NCBI RefSeq assembly: GCF_900111405.1
Contig: NZ_FOHJ01000012.1
Location: forward strand, 21,563-85,562
Direction: 5' to 3'
Length of the DNA: 64,000 nucleotides
DNA from: Salinibacillus kushneri
Lineage (GTDB): Bacteria; Bacillota; Bacilli; Bacillales; Alkalibacillaceae
The notes under the pieces are model-generated. The model did no database searches, was not told the DNA's origin, and saw nothing but the letters and a program-made list of their open reading frames with translations. Made by a program: the position numbers and the translations under genes. Positions 24,650-34,154 of the stretch are shown here, piece after piece (the stretch's first letter is position 1; every line of letters starts with the position of its first letter).

Positions 24650-24803
24650 ATATAAACTCCCTATCCTTTATCTTTTGATGTATCTTTTTTAACATAATAT
24701 AGAAATCGTTTTCTCCCTCCTATAGCCTATCAAAGGAGGCTGGAGGTTGTCGATAAATTTTGCGAAACTTTTTAAAAGGAGAAGGACAGTCTTTTATAAA
24801 TAT

Positions 24804-25820
24804 TTATCCCCCAATATAGGACATTTCAATTTTAGGTCTGTTTTTTACACTTTCCTCTGTTCGTTCATCAGAATAACGATCGGTACGGTTTCTCCATGTT
24901 GGGGAAAAAGATGAAATAATTTCGGCATCGGTTGCACCTGACCTGATAACTTCTTTTAAGTCTAAACCATCTGTTGCAAATAAACAGGTGAAAAACTTTC
25001 CATCCGCAGAGAGTCTTCCTCTCGTACAGCTAGAACAAAAGGACTCCGATACAGAAGTAATAAATCCAACTTCTGTATCTGTATCAGCGTAACGATATCT
25101 CTTTGCGACTTCACCCATGTATGCAGGCTCAACTGGTTGCAGTTCAAAATGTTCATTTAACTGTTGAAAAAGCTCTTTCTTCGTGACAACTTGGCTAAAA
25201 TCCCATCCATTAGTTTGACCGACATCCATAAACTCAATGTAACGAAGTGTAATACCTTGCTCTTTAAAATACTTGGCCATGGGGATGACATCATGATCAT
25301 TCATTCCCTTTTTAACGACCATATTCACTTTAACTTCCAAGCCTGTTTCCTTAGCTTTTTGAATTCCTTTTAGCACACGATTTGTCGTTGCCCCTACATC
25401 ATTAATCGATTGAAAAGTTTCATCCTCTAGTGCATCCAGGCTTACGTTTACTCGATGCAGTCCAGCCTCCTGAAGCTTCTCTGCTTGTTTTTCCAACATA
25501 TAAGCATTTGTCGTTAATGCTATATCGTCTAATCCCTCAATATTGGCCAGCTTGTTAATTAATAGATGTAAATCCTTTCTAAGCAATGGCTCTCCACCAG
25601 TTAGACGTATTTTCCTGACACCTAACTGAACAAAGATTTTGGCCAGCCGTTCAATTTCCTCAAAAGTCAATAAGTGTTCTCTAGGCAAAAATGAAAAGTC
25701 AGGTCCAAAAATCTCCCGTGGCATACAATATCGACAGCGGAAATTACAACGATCCGTTACAGAAATACGAAGATCCTGAAATGGGCGACCCAGTTTATCC
25801 TTTAAGGGAGTTATTTCCAT
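24804..25820 (-). CDS. moaA: GTP 3',8-cyclase, molybdenum cofactor synthesis
   Basis: Starting at the ATG at 25820 gives 338 residues; AAAGGAGAG lies 11 bases upstream and the longer GTG form lacks a site. The radical SAM cluster is RCNFRCRYC (Cys25, 29, 32), with [12 protein letters not shown] following. The C-terminal cluster is in [20 protein letters not shown]. The final residues YIGG give the GG tail required for MoaA activation. It converts GTP to the first cofactor intermediate with MoaC. No other mo genes are in the window. Confidence 0.95.
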   Translation of the reverse strand: MEITPLKDKLGRPFQDLRISVTDRCNFRCRYCMPREIFGPDFSFLPREHLLTFEEIERLAKIFVQLGVRKIRLTGGEPLLRKDLHLLINKLANIEGLDDIALTTNAYMLEKQAEKLQEAGLHRVNVSLDALEDETFQSINDVGATTNRVLKGIQKAKETGLEVKVNMVVKKGMNDHDVIPMAKYFKEQGITLRYIEFMDVGQTNGWDFSQVVTKKELFQQLNEHFELQPVEPAYMGEVAKRYRYADTDTEVGFITSVSESFCSSCTRGRLSADGKFFTCLFATDGLDLKEVIRSGATDAEIISSFSPTWRNRTDRYSDERTEESVKNRPKIEMSYIGG

Positions 25821-25908
25821 ATAAGCTTTATCTCTCCTTTCAGTAACACTCACAACCTACACCTGCTATATTCTATGCGTTTCGAACTGGTATACATGCG
25901 GACTTTTC

Positions 25909-27039
25909 CTAATGGGGCAAGCAAAAGGCACGCATAGCCTTCTCACCGGCATTTTCTGTAAGCTTGCTAACCCTTTTCATAGCCTCTTCCAAACGCATCG
26001 GTTGATTAATAATATCAATCACTAAATCAATACCGTGGTCATATACTTCAGAAATTCTTTCCCCTTCACTTGCCACAATGGCAATAACAGCCAATCCAAA
26101 CCGCTTCGCTACTTTAGCTACTCCAACAGGGGCCTTCCCTTGAACAGATTGAAAATCCATTCTTCCCTCACCAGTAATGACTAAATCTGCATGTTTTACG
26201 TATTCTTCCAGCTGTATGATGTCTAATATTTTTTCAACACCGGAATGAATGTCTGCACCGCCAAAAGCGATAAGTCCTGCCCCTAAACCACCGGCTGCTC
26301 CAGCTCCTCTTTTCTCCATGATATCTCCCTGAAGATGCTCCTGTAGTTTTTCACCATAATGCTTGAGAAGCTGATCTAAACGTTTTACGTCTTCCCTGGA
26401 TGCCCCTTTTTGGGGTCCGTAAACGTATGAAGCACCATTTTCACCACAAAGTGGATTGGTGACATCAGATAAAACTGTCACTTTCGTTTGGTTTAACCGA
26501 TTGTCCATCCTGGATATATCAATACTTCTTATTCGTCCCAATTCTCCTGCCCCAAAACCAATTTCCTCATTTTTGCTATCTTTAAAAGATGCGCCTAATG
26601 CCTGTGCCATACCGACACCACCATCATTGGTTGCACTTCCGCCAAGTCCAATCAGAATTTCTTTCACGTTATAATCTAAAGCTGCTTTTATCAATTCACC
26701 TGTTCCATAAGTTGTCGTTTGAAAGGGGTCTTTCTCTTCCGCTGTGATAAGCGGTAACCCAGACGCTTCTGCCATTTCAATGACTGCTGTATCCTCATCA
26801 ATGAGTCCAAATTTAGCTTTTACTTTCCTTCCTAGTGGATCTGTTACTTCGTTTTCTATGTATTGTCCATCCTGAATGTGGATTAATGCCTCCACCGTTC
26901 CTTCTCCCCCATCCGCAAGAGGGAGCTTGGTAATTTGGGCATTAGGTTTCACGCGTCTTACTCCCTTTTCTATAAATCGATTGACTTCGAAAGTTGACGC
27001 ACTTCCTTTAAATGAATCTGTAGCTATGACAATGTTCAT
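25909..27039 (-). CDS. glxK: Glycerate kinase (GlxK/GarK family)
   Basis: This encodes 376 residues. The opening MNIVIATDSFKGSASTFEVN, PLADGGEGTVEAL, LIGLGGSATNDGGVGMAQAL and DLVITGEGRMDFQSVQGKAP are the core motifs of glycerate 2-kinases. The enzyme phosphorylates D-glycerate to 2-phosphoglycerate, feeding glycolysis. Full family length. No glyoxylate or hydroxypyruvate gene is adjacent. It lies downstream of a terminator that ends the ureohydrolase gene. Confidence 0.93.
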   Translation of the reverse strand: MNIVIATDSFKGSASTFEVNRFIEKGVRRVKPNAQITKLPLADGGEGTVEALIHIQDGQYIENEVTDPLGRKVKAKFGLIDEDTAVIEMAEASGLPLITAEEKDPFQTTTYGTGELIKAALDYNVKEILIGLGGSATNDGGVGMAQALGASFKDSKNEEIGFGAGELGRIRSIDISRMDNRLNQTKVTVLSDVTNPLCGENGASYVYGPQKGASREDVKRLDQLLKHYGEKLQEHLQGDIMEKRGAGAAGGLGAGLIAFGGADIHSGVEKILDIIQLEEYVKHADLVITGEGRMDFQSVQGKAPVGVAKVAKRFGLAVIAIVASEGERISEVYDHGIDLVIDIINQPMRLEEAMKRVSKLTENAGEKAMRAFCLPH

Positions 27040-27119
27040 CTATCGCACTCCTCTTTCAGCACCTAATAGTTTAAGTATAAGAGAATTACCCTCTGTTGCC
27101 AATATTAAGAAAAATAAAA

Positions 27120-27162
27120 AGCAGTCCTTTGGATGAACAGCTGCTCTATCCAATGGACTGCT
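27120..27162 (-). terminator. Terminator overlapping the end of the ureohydrolase gene
   Basis: AGCAGTCCATTGGAT and ATCCAAAGGACTGCT pair at 14 of 15 positions, followed on the minus strand by TTTTTATTTTTC. Its first arm is made from the last codons of the coding sequence (EQSIG and stop). Confidence 0.88.
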
Positions 27163-28009
27163 CAATGATTTGCTGATTGGCCAATTCATTCTTCTTAAGA
27201 ATATCTCTTGTTTGTTTTTGATACATCGTGGCTGGTGAGAGAGGATATTCACCACAAATATCAATTCCCCGAACAATGTAATCTTTCCTGAGCCCGTTTA
27301 CCATTTGAGTAAGCTGGTTCAATGTCATTGATCCATGATCCCAGGCGGTTACTGATTCGTCCATATTAAGTACATCCTTATCGATACTTAGATACACATT
27401 TTCCGTTTCCACCTTTTGTTGAATCTGATGAATAACCCCGCGAAAATTGTTCCTGATGTCATTCTCGGAAAAAGCAACAACCTTTTCCCGGATTGATTCA
27501 GGGATGTGTAAGGACCAATCTTCACCCACACCAATCATGATTACCTTGTTGAGCTGAGGCAAGGCTTTAAGGGCTGTGCGTACCCATGAGCCACATGATA
27601 TCAATGATTCACTTGGGCTCGGATACATGTCCGTATGATGATCAAACAATACCAGCGTAAACGGCTGCTCGATTTTAGCCAGGAGCAAATAAGCTACATA
27701 ATGGTAATTTCCACTTCCTAATAAGGTTATTTTATTGTGTTGAATCGACGGTTTAATCTTTTCATTAATCTCTAATAAGGAATCTTTCTCGCAAAGTAGA
27801 TTAGTATGCGGAATTTCATCAAGATTAAGCCAATCATATTGTGGATTTTGAAGAAATCGTTGTTGTCTGTAAATTTGATCAAAATTAAGCACGGTAACAT
27901 GCTCATCCATTTTTCTATCAATCTCCTTTATTTTTACTACGTCAAAATATCTTAAGTAGCTCTGACGTGTAAAAAGACTAATAACAACAACTTTTTTCAA
28001 TTCTATCAT
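27146..28009 (-). CDS. Divergent ureohydrolase (arginase family)
   Basis: The ATG at 28009 (MIELKKVVVISLFTRQSYLR) is chosen because the stretch before it is unlike a protein start; a GTG at 28075 is possible. The metal motifs are altered: GSGNYHYV replaces the GGDHS strand, FDHHTDMYPS stands for DAHxD, and SIDKDVLN keeps SxDxD. Five of the six usual ligand positions seem kept. The fold should be arginase-like, but the substrate is unlikely to be arginine, since the true RocF is at 62 kb. Confidence 0.75.
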   Translation of the reverse strand: MIELKKVVVISLFTRQSYLRYFDVVKIKEIDRKMDEHVTVLNFDQIYRQQRFLQNPQYDWLNLDEIPHTNLLCEKDSLLEINEKIKPSIQHNKITLLGSGNYHYVAYLLLAKIEQPFTLVLFDHHTDMYPSPSESLISCGSWVRTALKALPQLNKVIMIGVGEDWSLHIPESIREKVVAFSENDIRNNFRGVIHQIQQKVETENVYLSIDKDVLNMDESVTAWDHGSMTLNQLTQMVNGLRKDYIVRGIDICGEYPLSPATMYQKQTRDILKKNELANQQIIEQSIG

Positions 28010-28153
28010 TTTATTGTCCACAACGGTTTTGTGATGCCTGAGGGAATAAATCAACCGGGAGGCTCCATCCTTCACTACCCACTTTCAATGCCCTCTTGCC
28101 GGATTTTATAAATAAGGGACACGATAAAGGATTTATGAACCCCGCATTATCGA

Positions 28154-28279
28154 ATGAAGCGTTTAGCTCGAAATGATGAACAAATACATGCAGAAAGAAG
28201 AGGTTTATCAGAAAATGTTACCTTTACTAGAGGATATTATGAAGCTGTTTTGTATGGGATTGCCGGAAAGGATCAATAA
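28154..28279 (+). CDS. Possible 41-residue protein or gene remnant
   Basis: The frame encodes MKRLARNDEQIHAERRGLSE followed by NVTFTRGYYEAVLYGIAGKDQ. The composition is protein-like, but no good ribosome binding site lies upstream, and it stands alone on the plus strand between two minus-strand genes. It may be the end of a lost gene. No family is recognised. Confidence 0.3.
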   Translation: MKRLARNDEQIHAERRGLSENVTFTRGYYEAVLYGIAGKDQ

Positions 28280-28289
28280 CAGACAGGGA

Positions 28290-29147
28290 TTATCTTATCA
28301 TTAAACGAATAACATTCCCTGATGGATCTTCTATGATGTTGGCCTCGCCTTCTTTTTCAACCTTTATCCCCTGCTTTTGCAAATGAATAACCGTTTCGTT
28401 TCTTTTGTTGTTATTTGGAAAGATTAACGTGAACCAATTTAACCCTACTTGATTTTTGTCCGGAATTTTCGCCCCTGTACCATTCCATACATTAAGACCA
28501 ATATGGTGATGATAGCTGGCTGTGGAAGTAAATAGTGCACCAGGAAGGGATGTAACGATATCAAATCCGAGACCTTTAACATAAAAAGCTTTTGTAGACT
28601 TAAGATCCGTTACATGTAAATGAATGTGACCCATAATGGTCTCACGAGGAAGTCCAGTCCATTTTTGACTAGTTTCTGCTAATAACCCTTTTGCGTCAAG
28701 CTCGACGGTTGCCATATCAACTTGTCCATTAGACCAATTCCACCCTGAGGATGGCCGGTCATGATAAACTTCTATTCCGTTACCATCTGGGTCAGACAGA
28801 TAGAGGGCTTCACTGACATAGTGATCTGCGGCACCTAGACCAAAGCGGTATTTTGATTGCAGGATATGTGTTAAGAAAGAAGATAAATCGGCTCGTGCCG
28901 GTAATAATAGCGCAAAATGATATAAACCTGCAGTTCGGCCCTGTTTAGGCTGAATACCTTCTGGTTGTTCAAGTGTTACTAGAGGCGTTTTTCCATCAGC
29001 TGTTAAAACCACTTTGTCTTTTGTTTGCTCTAACATCCTGAAACCTAATATGTCCTTATAAAATGGAATGGATTGTTCAAGGCTGGTTACCTTAATATTA
29101 ACCTCTCCAACATAAACGGCCTTTTCATTAAAAAACTGCTGCTCCAT
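28290..29147 (-). CDS. catE: VOC-family ring-cleavage dioxygenase, CatE-like
   Basis: This encodes 285 residues and two tandem VOC modules: residues 8-130 (VNIKVTSLEQSIPFYKDILG, LYLSDPDGNGIEVY) and about 168-285 (GHIHLHVTDLKSTKAFYVKG, NIIEDPSGNVIRLMIR). Iron ligands of extradiol dioxygenases are expected at the GHIHLHV His and at the end of the SYHHHIGLN strand, both present. B. subtilis CatE has the same length and cleaves catechol. The MhqR-like repressor gene close by fits a quinone/catechol defence role. Confidence 0.8.
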   Translation of the reverse strand: MEQQFFNEKAVYVGEVNIKVTSLEQSIPFYKDILGFRMLEQTKDKVVLTADGKTPLVTLEQPEGIQPKQGRTAGLYHFALLLPARADLSSFLTHILQSKYRFGLGAADHYVSEALYLSDPDGNGIEVYHDRPSSGWNWSNGQVDMATVELDAKGLLAETSQKWTGLPRETIMGHIHLHVTDLKSTKAFYVKGLGFDIVTSLPGALFTSTASYHHHIGLNVWNGTGAKIPDKNQVGLNWFTLIFPNNNKRNETVIHLQKQGIKVEKEGEANIIEDPSGNVIRLMIR

Positions 29148-29287
29148 TTTCTCATTCCTTTCACAAGTTCCTTTATACTTTCACAAAGGCTATCACGAGG
29201 GTTGTTTTTATCTAAGAGTACCTTATTAGCTTTATTTATCAATTTATTTCTATTTACTTTATTATGAATTGGAGATTTACTCTAAAG

Positions 29288-29344
29288 AAAAATGAAGGGC
29301 TTCATCAACATCCCAGGTTTGGTAGAAGTCAAAAAGCCCTTCTT
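29288..29344 (-). terminator. Terminator of the mhqR-like gene
   Basis: GAAGGGCTTTTTGACTTC... read on the minus strand gives arms GAAGGGCTT and AAGCCCTTC with a loop of about 30 bases, followed by ATTTTTC. Confidence 0.7.
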
Positions 29345-29362
29345 ACGATAGAAATCATTTAT

Positions 29363-29827
29363 TTACTCTGCTTCTAATTCCGCAGCATGGTAGCCTAATT
29401 TCTTTAAGTAGTCAATCATGATCTGTTTCTCATCATCATTGAGTCCACCCATAATTTCATTCATAGCCTCGACATGCTTCGGAAAAATTTCTTCCATTAA
29501 CTGCTTCCCATCGTCTGTAATGCCAGCATAAGTTACACGACGATCACTGGGACAAGCACGTCTTCTTATTAAATTTTTCTTCTCTAATTTATCGACAACA
29601 TACGTTATACTGCTACTTGCAAGCAGTACTTTGTGTCCAATTTTTTGAATCGGCTGCTCTCCTTTATTAAAAAGCAACTCAAGGACAGAAAACTCCGTTA
29701 AATTAACCCCGTGGCTCTTAATATCATTAATTACTTGTTTTTCTACCGATTGTAAAGCGCGTGTTAAGACGATAAATAATTTGAGAGACAACGCACTTTC
29801 CTGATAAAATTTGTTCGTTGAGTCCAT
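29363..29827 (-). CDS. mhqR: MarR-family quinone-responsive repressor, MhqR-like
   Basis: The ATG at 29827 has AAAGGG nine bases upstream. The product is about 154 residues with a central winged helix (VNLTEFSVLELLFNKGEQPI, QKIGHKVLLASSSITYVVDK and the wing CPSDRRVTYAGITDDGK). The sequence is close to B. subtilis MhqR, which senses methylhydroquinone and catechol. A matching operator half lies 23 bases upstream (29851-29868), supporting autoregulation. No cysteine-based thiol switch is obvious beyond one Cys in the wing. Confidence 0.82.
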   Translation of the reverse strand: MDSTNKFYQESALSLKLFIVLTRALQSVEKQVINDIKSHGVNLTEFSVLELLFNKGEQPIQKIGHKVLLASSSITYVVDKLEKKNLIRRRACPSDRRVTYAGITDDGKQLMEEIFPKHVEAMNEIMGGLNDDEKQIMIDYLKKLGYHAAELEAE

Positions 29828-29850
29828 CTCAATCAACCCTTTGATTTTAA

Positions 29851-29868
29851 TATCTCGAATTCAAAATA
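29851..29868. promoter_or_regulatory. MhqR-type operator
   Basis: TATCTCGAATTCAAAATA matches the left half and centre of the MhqR box described for B. subtilis (TATCTCGAATTCGAGATA). It lies between the MFS gene stop and the repressor start, where it would control mhqR itself. Confidence 0.6.
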
Positions 29869-29887
29869 ATTATATAGGATTTTTTCT

Positions 29888-31255
29888 CTAACTGTCAAGG
29901 TGACCTGCCTCCTGGAAACCTCTTTCTCCTGGAAGTTTAAAGGATAACCCCACAATCACTAAGCAAAAAACAAAACAAATGATTGCAACAAGGTGCAAGT
30001 GCTCTGTGTCCACATATTGATTAAAGGTTACACCAAGCAGACTTCCCGACAAAATCGCTCCTAAATAACGACTTGTTTGAAAGAGTCCTGAAGCAGAGCC
30101 CGTTTCCTCTCTTGATACATTTTCAAATAAAGCGGTCTGCGCCGAAATATTATTAAATCCATTACTCATTCCTAATACAGCCATTATAACCATAAGCCAT
30201 AATAATGAGGAATTTTGATTATACGTAAGGAGCATTCCTGTTCCTGCTAAAAGTAAAAGAGCCCCGATTATCATAGGCGTTTTGGAACCAAAATGATCGA
30301 TCAGGCTTCCGGCCAATGGCGAAATAATAACGCTAAAACCTGCCAAAGCAAGCATAATTAATCCAGTTTGCTCTTCGCTATACCCACTCGCCTGCTGCAG
30401 AAAAGTCGGAAAACCAAAGAAATAACAATAATAGACCAAATTAATAGTCATAAATTGCAAGTAAACCCATGTTACAGTTGGGTTCTTCTTAAGTGTAGCA
30501 AGATCAATAAATGGGGCATGATGTCGATTTTCATATCGATAAAATGTCATGCCTGCTACCAGAAAAATCAACAGCGCCCAAAAATTCATGGTTTGCTCTA
30601 TGGAAAGTAAAAACAAAATCAATCCAACGACTGAAACCACAAAAAAGAAAATCCCGATAAAATCTATTCGTTTGAAATCTAATTTTACTTTGCCCGTATT
30701 TGGCAGAATCAATAACGCCATTACAAAAGAAAGAATAATAAATGGGAAATTAACCAGGAAAATGGCCGGCCAATCCCATCCTGCTACTAAAAAGCCGCCA
30801 ATGGATGGTCCAAATGCTGCAGAAACATTGGCAAATATAGATAGGGCTGCAAGAGCCTGCCCCTGTTTTTCTGTAATATTTGACCGTACCATGCTCATCC
30901 CACTTGGAAAAAGAGTAGAGCTTCCAATCGCCTGTAAAGCACGACAGCCTAGTAAAGATATAAAATTAGGCGAAAATGGTGCTAATAAACAAGCGCCCGC
31001 TACGAGTACCAGACCTGTTATAAATAATCGCTTCGGACCAAACATATCACTTAATTTTCCCATAACGGGCTGACCAACAGCACTCGCTAAATAAAAAATG
31101 GAGATCAGCCACGATGCATCAGCAAATGTTAATTCAAATTCAAACTGCAAGCGAGTTAAGGCTACCGAAATCATTGATGAATTTAATGGGTTAAGCAATG
31201 TCCCAAGTCCAATTGTTAAAACAAGCAGCCACGGCCTCTGAAGTCGCTCTATCAT
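29888..31255 (-). CDS. MFS drug exporter, 14-helix EmrB/QacA-like type
   Basis: The start at 31255 (MIERLQRPWLLVLTIGLGTL) has AGGTGAT upstream; the longer frame begins inside the promoter. The product is about 455 residues. Motif A GKLSDMFGPKRLFI, motif C region AAFGPSIGGFLVAGWDWPAI and the N-terminal PLNSSMISVALTRLQ are typical of the DHA2 efflux group. The gene lies 61 bases before mhqR, so it may share control with the repressor and export a quinone-like toxin. Confidence 0.82.
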   Translation of the reverse strand: MIERLQRPWLLVLTIGLGTLLNPLNSSMISVALTRLQFEFELTFADASWLISIFYLASAVGQPVMGKLSDMFGPKRLFITGLVLVAGACLLAPFSPNFISLLGCRALQAIGSSTLFPSGMSMVRSNITEKQGQALAALSIFANVSAAFGPSIGGFLVAGWDWPAIFLVNFPFIILSFVMALLILPNTGKVKLDFKRIDFIGIFFFVVSVVGLILFLLSIEQTMNFWALLIFLVAGMTFYRYENRHHAPFIDLATLKKNPTVTWVYLQFMTINLVYYCYFFGFPTFLQQASGYSEEQTGLIMLALAGFSVIISPLAGSLIDHFGSKTPMIIGALLLLAGTGMLLTYNQNSSLLWLMVIMAVLGMSNGFNNISAQTALFENVSREETGSASGLFQTSRYLGAILSGSLLGVTFNQYVDTEHLHLVAIICFVFCLVIVGLSFKLPGERGFQEAGHLDS

Positions 31256-31495
31256 ATGTATCACCTGGAATCTTATTTCACTATATAACCTATTATAGCA
31301 TTTACAACCAAATTCCATTTATACCACCATGTACTGAGGAAGGAATTAATTAGACCCTGGGACAAATAGAGAATTCTAGAATAATTATTATTTGTCTAAC
31401 TGACAATTTTCTTTAATTCATTCTTAATCATCTTGTTTTTCTCTTTTTACAGGTTTACGATAGAGGCCAGAGCTTCAAAGAAGGGAAGACATACT

Positions 31496-32668
31496 ATGGA
31501 TAAACGGGTTTACTTATTAATGATGATTGCCTTTGTAATTGGAATGGTTGAACTCATTATTGGCGGGATTTTAGACTTAATTGCCAATGATTTAAATATT
31601 ACTCTTGGACAGGCTGGATTTTTAATAACGATTTTCTCGCTTATCTTTGCCATAATGTCGCCGATTTTATTAGTAATGACAGCTAAGATGGAACGAAAAA
31701 AACTGATGATGATTTCCTTGTTCATCTTCCTCATCGGTAATGTGATAACCGTATTCAGTTCTACTTATAGTATTGTATTTCTGGGTCGTGTCATTTCAGC
31801 AACAAGTGGCGCATTATTAATTATATTATGTCTGGTGATGTCCCCAGGCTTAGTAGAACGTAAATATCGAGCAAGAGCCATTGGTTTAGTTTCCATGGGA
31901 GTAAGTGGTGCCATCGTATTGGGGGTACCCTTTGGAATTTTGATTGGTAATACATTGGGCTGGAGAGCTCCCTTTGTTGTCATTACCATTCTGACACTAA
32001 TTTCAATGCTTGGCGTTTACTTTTTAATGGAAAAGGTTACACCAACACCACCTGTCCCCATTAAGGATCAGCTTAAAACGTTACAAAGTCCCAAGATTGT
32101 ATTTGCTCATGCTACCACTTTTCTTTATATGACTGGTCATACAGCTCTTTATGCTTACTTAAAGCCCTTTTTACAAGCATCAACCAGTTTAGATGGTACC
32201 TGGATTAGTGTTATTTATTTTGCCTTTGGATTTGCAGCTGTTAGTGGAGGAGGAATTGGTGGCACACTTGGAGACTTGTTTGGAACTAAACAAACCATCG
32301 TTTTTTCATTGATTATCTTTGGGATTATCGTTTATTCGATTCCATATATGACATTTAACATTCCCCTTTTATTTGCTGGCGTTGTCATTTGGGGGGTTCT
32401 TAGCTGGGCTATCTCTCCTGCGATGCAAAGCTATTTAATTGAAACATCACCAGAAACATCCGATACCCAACAAAGTTTAAGCAATTCTTCTCTTCATTTT
32501 GGTGTTGCATTCGGATCTTTTCTAGGAGGAATTATTATCGAGCAAACATCTGTTAATCAGAATGCCCTGATTGGTAGTATACTGATTGCCTTTTCCCTTG
32601 TTACAGCCTATCTTTCGATTAAAAGCAGGTATTCGGTCCAAACCCGAAAGGAATGGCAGGGAGAATAG
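31496..32668 (+). CDS. MFS exporter, AraJ-like DHA1 type
   Basis: The ATG at 31496 (MDKRVYLLMMIAFVIGMVEL) has GAAGGGAAG upstream. The product is about 390 residues and 12 helices. MAFVIGMVELIIGGILDLIA resembles the AraJ/YdhP helix 1, and the MERKKLMMISL loop is a motif-A-like segment. It faces away from the other MFS gene, with about 240 bases of shared promoter region between them. Substrate unknown. Confidence 0.8.
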   Translation: MDKRVYLLMMIAFVIGMVELIIGGILDLIANDLNITLGQAGFLITIFSLIFAIMSPILLVMTAKMERKKLMMISLFIFLIGNVITVFSSTYSIVFLGRVISATSGALLIILCLVMSPGLVERKYRARAIGLVSMGVSGAIVLGVPFGILIGNTLGWRAPFVVITILTLISMLGVYFLMEKVTPTPPVPIKDQLKTLQSPKIVFAHATTFLYMTGHTALYAYLKPFLQASTSLDGTWISVIYFAFGFAAVSGGGIGGTLGDLFGTKQTIVFSLIIFGIIVYSIPYMTFNIPLLFAGVVIWGVLSWAISPAMQSYLIETSPETSDTQQSLSNSSLHFGVAFGSFLGGIIIEQTSVNQNALIGSILIAFSLVTAYLSIKSRYSVQTRKEWQGE

Positions 32669-32672
32669 CGCT

Positions 32673-32716
32673 AAAAAGGTGTACAAGCCTTTACTATAAG
32701 CCTGTACACCTTTCGT
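32673..32716. terminator. Bidirectional terminator between MFS and yjbQ genes
   Basis: AAAGGTGTACA and TGTACACCTTT form an 11-bp stem, with A and T residues outside, serving both convergent genes. Confidence 0.88.
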
Positions 32717-33130
32717 TTATCCCTCTATTATTTTTACATGCACCGTTCTTGTTCTTGGACCATCAAACTCACAAAAATAAACACTTTGCCAGGTTCCAAA
32801 AACAAGGCGTCCATCTGCAATGATTAACGTTTCACTTGCTCCAACCACAGATGATTTCATGTGACCATCAGAGTTCCCTTCCATATGTACATACTCCGGT
32901 TTATTAGGAAATGTTTCATTTAAGCCAAGCTTCAAGTCTCTTTTCACATCAGGATCAGCATTTTCATTAATCGTAATCCCGCCTGTTGTATGAGGACAGT
33001 ATACTACCATTATTCCGTCTTTAACACCGCTATTTGCCAAGGCATCCTGTAAATGACGATCTAAGTTTGTAAAGCTTTGCTTTTCATCGGTTGATATTTG
33101 AAATGAAAATAAGGTTTGACTCACAATCAT
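32717..33130 (-). CDS. yugU: YjbQ-family (UPF0047) protein
   Basis: This encodes 137 residues. VVYCPHTTGGITINENADPD, GNSDGHMKSSVVGASETLII and FGTWQSVYFCEFDGPR are the invariant motifs of the YjbQ family, whose trimers bind metal through the conserved His residues. Members complement thiamine phosphate synthase defects weakly. The true cellular reaction is unresolved. Likely co-transcribed with the DUF1648 gene upstream (gap of nine bases). Confidence 0.9.
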   Translation of the reverse strand: MIVSQTLFSFQISTDEKQSFTNLDRHLQDALANSGVKDGIMVVYCPHTTGGITINENADPDVKRDLKLGLNETFPNKPEYVHMEGNSDGHMKSSVVGASETLIIADGRLVFGTWQSVYFCEFDGPRTRTVHVKIIEG

Positions 33131-33139
33131 CAGCTCCTT

Positions 33140-33634
33140 TCACTTATATTTTAACATCCTAATTATAAAAATCAGGATTGTAACAAGGGGAAGTATAATT
33201 AGGATTAGAGTTGACCATAAACTTAACACCGGATTCCCTTGTGCAGTCTGAATGATACCCCAGGTTAAAAAGGCCATAATCAAAGCTACTTCCACATTCA
33301 TTACTGCTAAAGCGAGCCTGCCTAATTGGTATAAATGTTTCGCATTTACCTCTGTTACTTTTATAGGGTAATTAAACATATATGGAGACCTTTGTAAAAA
33401 ATAAAGAAGGAGAAAAATGACTTTAAAAAGAAGAGGCAAAAGAAAGATGGTGCCTTTGTTGCCCCAATTATCTGTTTCCCCAGATATATTAAAATGTATC
33501 GGAATCTCTTCAGGTAAACTTTGAAACACAATCCCTGCATATGTAAGGTTCCCTACGATAATAAGAAAAACGATTGTATTTAATACCTTAACGGTTTTAG
33601 TTGGCGGTATTTCTATGATCGGATTATTTTGCAT
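33140..33634 (-). CDS. DUF1648 membrane protein
   Basis: Starting at the ATG at 33634 with GAGGGATG upstream, the product is 164 residues with four membrane helices. The DUF1648 signature is SLPEEIPIHFNISGETDNWG followed by NKGTIFLLPLLF. Proteins of this family include SdpI-like immunity proteins and other membrane proteins of unknown role. It precedes yjbQ. Confidence 0.75.
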   Translation of the reverse strand: MQNNPIIEIPPTKTVKVLNTIVFLIIVGNLTYAGIVFQSLPEEIPIHFNISGETDNWGNKGTIFLLPLLFKVIFLLLYFLQRSPYMFNYPIKVTEVNAKHLYQLGRLALAVMNVEVALIMAFLTWGIIQTAQGNPVLSLWSTLILIILPLVTILIFIIRMLKYK

Positions 33635-33640
33635 AACCAT

Positions 33641-34154
33641 CCCTCAAATTCATTTTTCTATCATTACGAATTATCTTAGCCACTTGTTCCATTGCATAAC
33701 ATATTTACGTTCCAGCAGTCAGAAAAAGGACTAAGGATAATTTATTTTTGCAATAATAAAGATCCATTAACCTTGTTCCATTATTATCCAGAAATGAATC
33801 TTTATTAGTATCTTCAACTCTTTTTTCGATTTCCGTGCTATAGCTTTTGGCGTATCCCCCCCGAATCTGGTCAGTGTTTGAAAAAATACCTGCAATCTCT
33901 CGAATTAATAACCGCAAATCCTGATGGGGTTCGAGACTTCTCACAATCGACAGCATATGCTGCCACATCATCGGATATTCTGAGGTATTCTGCTTTCATC
34001 ATGTTTCGATTTCCTGTTACAAAAAGTGATGGTTCACTTGAGCATGACTTTCCTTTACCGTTTATAATTTTTCCACTTCCAGGTCTGCTAGTGACTTTTC
34101 ACTCAAATTGAATAATGCTGTAGCAATACCCGACACCTTATGATATATTTAGCA
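33641..34154. other. Gene-poor stretch with possible degraded coding
   Basis: This stretch holds no convincing gene. A minus-strand frame (33705-33971, 88 codons) and a second frame with MMKAEYLRISDDVAAYAVDC overlap each other around 33880-34010. Both look protein-like but lack ribosome binding sites and known motifs, which would fit a decayed gene. No repeats or strong hairpins are seen. Confidence 0.4.

Noticed and set aside
33705..33971. An 88-codon frame as a true gene
   Set aside because: No ribosome binding site, no recognised motif, and a competing frame of equal quality overlaps it.
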